Origin: REEB76 sp963774895
GTDB taxonomy: Bacteria > Pseudomonadota > Gammaproteobacteria > Natronospirales > REEB76
Reading direction: 5' to 3'
Assembly (NCBI GenBank): GCA_963774895.1
Contig: CAVZGN010000004.1
Location: 186,001-250,000 of the forward strand
DNA length: 64,000 bases
Part shown: positions 63,030 through 64,000 of the stretch, one piece after another
Layout: the number at the start of each line of letters is the position of its first letter
How positions within the stretch are numbered: the stretch's first letter is position 1
Notes under the pieces: model-generated
Told to the model about the DNA's origin: nothing
The model's input: only the letters and a program-made list of their open reading frames with translations
Database searches by the model: none
Position numbers and translations under genes: made by a program

Positions 63030-63449
63030 TTATCGCCCGAAGAGCTTGATGCCCAGCCAAGCTGCGCCACCCCCAAGAACGATTGGGACCCAACCAAATA
63101 CTAAAAAGCCTATACCGGCTATTACACCGAAGTTATGAAAATAGGTATCACCCGGCGTAGGTACGAGAAATAAAGGAAAAATAACCGCAAACGACATAAA
63201 AGTTAGGATGCCTATGATTGCGCCGAGAATTGGCGAAAAGCGTAGCCATAACGTCGGTAGCAAAAACGCCAATACCATAAAATAAAAATACGCAAGCACA
63301 CCCAAAAAAAGAGGTGATAAAAACAGCCAAATCCGCAATATATGATCGTCCGGGCGATCGGATGGGTGTTGTAACAGAAGTGTAAATGGAATAGACACCG
63401 CGATAGCAGTGATGCCTAGTAGTAATCCAGATTTATGAATTGCTTTCAT
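63030..63449 (-). CDS. Four-helix membrane protein, unknown
   Basis: 139 residues with four helices (LLLGITAIAVSIPFTLLL, FLSPLFLGVLAYFYFMVLAF, ILGAIIGILTFMSFAVIFPLFL, VIAGIGFLVFGWVPIVLGGG). No family recognised. It is AT-rich and paired with the unknown gene downstream. It lies between panB and that gene. Confidence 0.72.
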   Translation of the reverse strand: MKAIHKSGLLLGITAIAVSIPFTLLLQHPSDRPDDHILRIWLFLSPLFLGVLAYFYFMVLAFLLPTLWLRFSPILGAIIGILTFMSFAVIFPLFLVPTPGDTYFHNFGVIAGIGFLVFGWVPIVLGGGAAWLGIKLFGR

Positions 63450-63509
63450 AAATTCATGAAAATTACAGCTTTATATCATCTTGTCCAACAAAGCGGCGCT
63501 ACACATTGC

Positions 63510-64000
63510 TTAATATGTTCCACCCTTCACTTGACTCACAAAAGTCTCCGCCGCTTCAGTGATGATCTTGCTGACGTGGGCATACTGGCGTGAGAACGGC
63601 GGCCATTTATCGCCCATACCGATGGCATCGTTGATGACCAGCACCTGCCCATCGCATTCTTTGCCCGCGCCGATGCCGATGGTCGGTATCTTCACTGTGT
63701 GGGTAATTTTTTCCGCCAGCCTCTCGGGGATGTGCTCCAGCACCAGCATGTAAGCCCCCGCTTTCTCGATACCGATGGCTTCACTCACAATACGCTCGGC
63801 TTCAGCCGCTTCACGCCCCACTTGTTTGAAATTGGTGGAAGTCTGGGGTGTGAGCCCCGTATGGCCCACCACGTCGATGCCGTTCTTGACCAGATGACGG
63901 ATGACGTCGTACTTCGGGCCTTCCAGCTTGACGCTGTCCGCGCCCGCTTCCAGCATCAGCTTGGCGCTCTGCAATGCGGTAACCGTATCGCGATCACTGT
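63510..64000 (-). CDS. panB: 3-methyl-2-oxobutanoate hydroxymethyltransferase, C-terminal part (cut by edge)
   Basis: The frame runs off the right edge; about 163 C-terminal residues are visible. PanB makes ketopantoate, the first step of pantothenate. ALQSAKLMLEAGADSVKLEG, GIDVVGHTGLTPQT, the IPERLAEKITHTVKIPTIGIGAGKECDGQVLVINDAIGM end match the family. It is transcribed towards the AT-rich pair. Confidence 0.95.
   Translation of the reverse strand, partial: SDRDTVTALQSAKLMLEAGADSVKLEGPKYDVIRHLVKNGIDVVGHTGLTPQTSTNFKQVGREAAEAERIVSEAIGIEKAGAYMLVLEHIPERLAEKITHTVKIPTIGIGAGKECDGQVLVINDAIGMGDKWPPFSRQYAHVSKIITEAAETFVSQVKGGTY

Overview
The window looks like a chromosomal segment of a free-living gammaproteobacterium with moderately high GC. 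The basis is gene content and order: a pyk-pgk-gap-tkt block, a divergent rubredoxin/thiD-thiE-hemL block, an mpl-ubiX block, rnd, and metK followed by an SAH riboswitch and ahcY. The exact order or family cannot be fixed from the sequence alone. No rRNA, tRNA, CRISPR array or intact prophage was seen.

Layout. 1-5.0 kb (minus strand): lower glycolysis and pentose phosphate genes (pyk cut by the window edge, pgk, gap, tkt). 5.1-8.9 kb: thioesterase, two-gene ABC-2 exporter, 3-methyladenine glycosylase and small proteins. 9.1-14.3 kb: a large secreted beta-propeller protein with a C-terminal anchor, a DsbA-fold isomerase, an RRM protein, a thioredoxin-like protein and a Spy-like periplasmic protein. 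14.4-17.2 kb: the methyl cycle (metK, riboswitch, ahcY). 17.2-26.7 kb: envelope and signalling genes (SYLF lipoprotein, PilZ, CpdA, TraB/GumN lipoprotein), ilvE, cysK, a short inverted-repeat mobile element, and a lipoprotein whose leader resembles a cyclic-di-GMP riboswitch. 26.4-35.5 kb: cofactor and housekeeping genes (rubredoxin, thiD, thiE, hemL, a cNMP-binding protein, a Lon-domain protein, ubiX, mpl, rnd) and an adenylate kinase with a histone-like basic tail. 35.7-39.3 kb: pyrophosphate-linked energy genes (PPi-phosphofructokinase and a K+-independent proton-pumping pyrophosphatase). 39.4-42.4 kb: persulfide dioxygenase, TauE-type exporter, rhodanese and a cation efflux protein. 42.5-52.3 kb: mixed small proteins, a PLP decarboxylase/cyclase pair, a GGDEF cyclase and a GGDEF-EAL phosphodiesterase. 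52.4-63.5 kb: accessory region, almost all on the minus strand, with an attC-like site, a TPR/TolB-like protein, two paralogous membrane-GAF receptors without output domains, small enzymes and an AT-rich pair of unknown genes. The window ends inside panB.

How the parts fit. PPi-dependent PFK and the H+-PPase share the PPi pool, so glycolysis here can probably use or save PPi; adk and the lower-glycolysis genes complete the energy theme. MetK makes SAM, methyltransferases turn it into SAH, and the SAH-sensing leader should raise ahcY when SAH builds up. Cyclic-di-GMP turnover (GGDEF, EAL), a PilZ receptor and a possible c-di-GMP leader RNA occur together. CpdA and a lone cNMP-binding protein point to cAMP signalling. 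Dispersed GC-rich palindromic repeats sit in at least five intergenic gaps.

The items most worth following up are the riboswitch-like leader at 26.1 kb, the attC-like site at 53.5 kb, the adenylate kinase tail, the orphan receptor pair, and the 143-bp inverted-repeat element at 18.5 kb.
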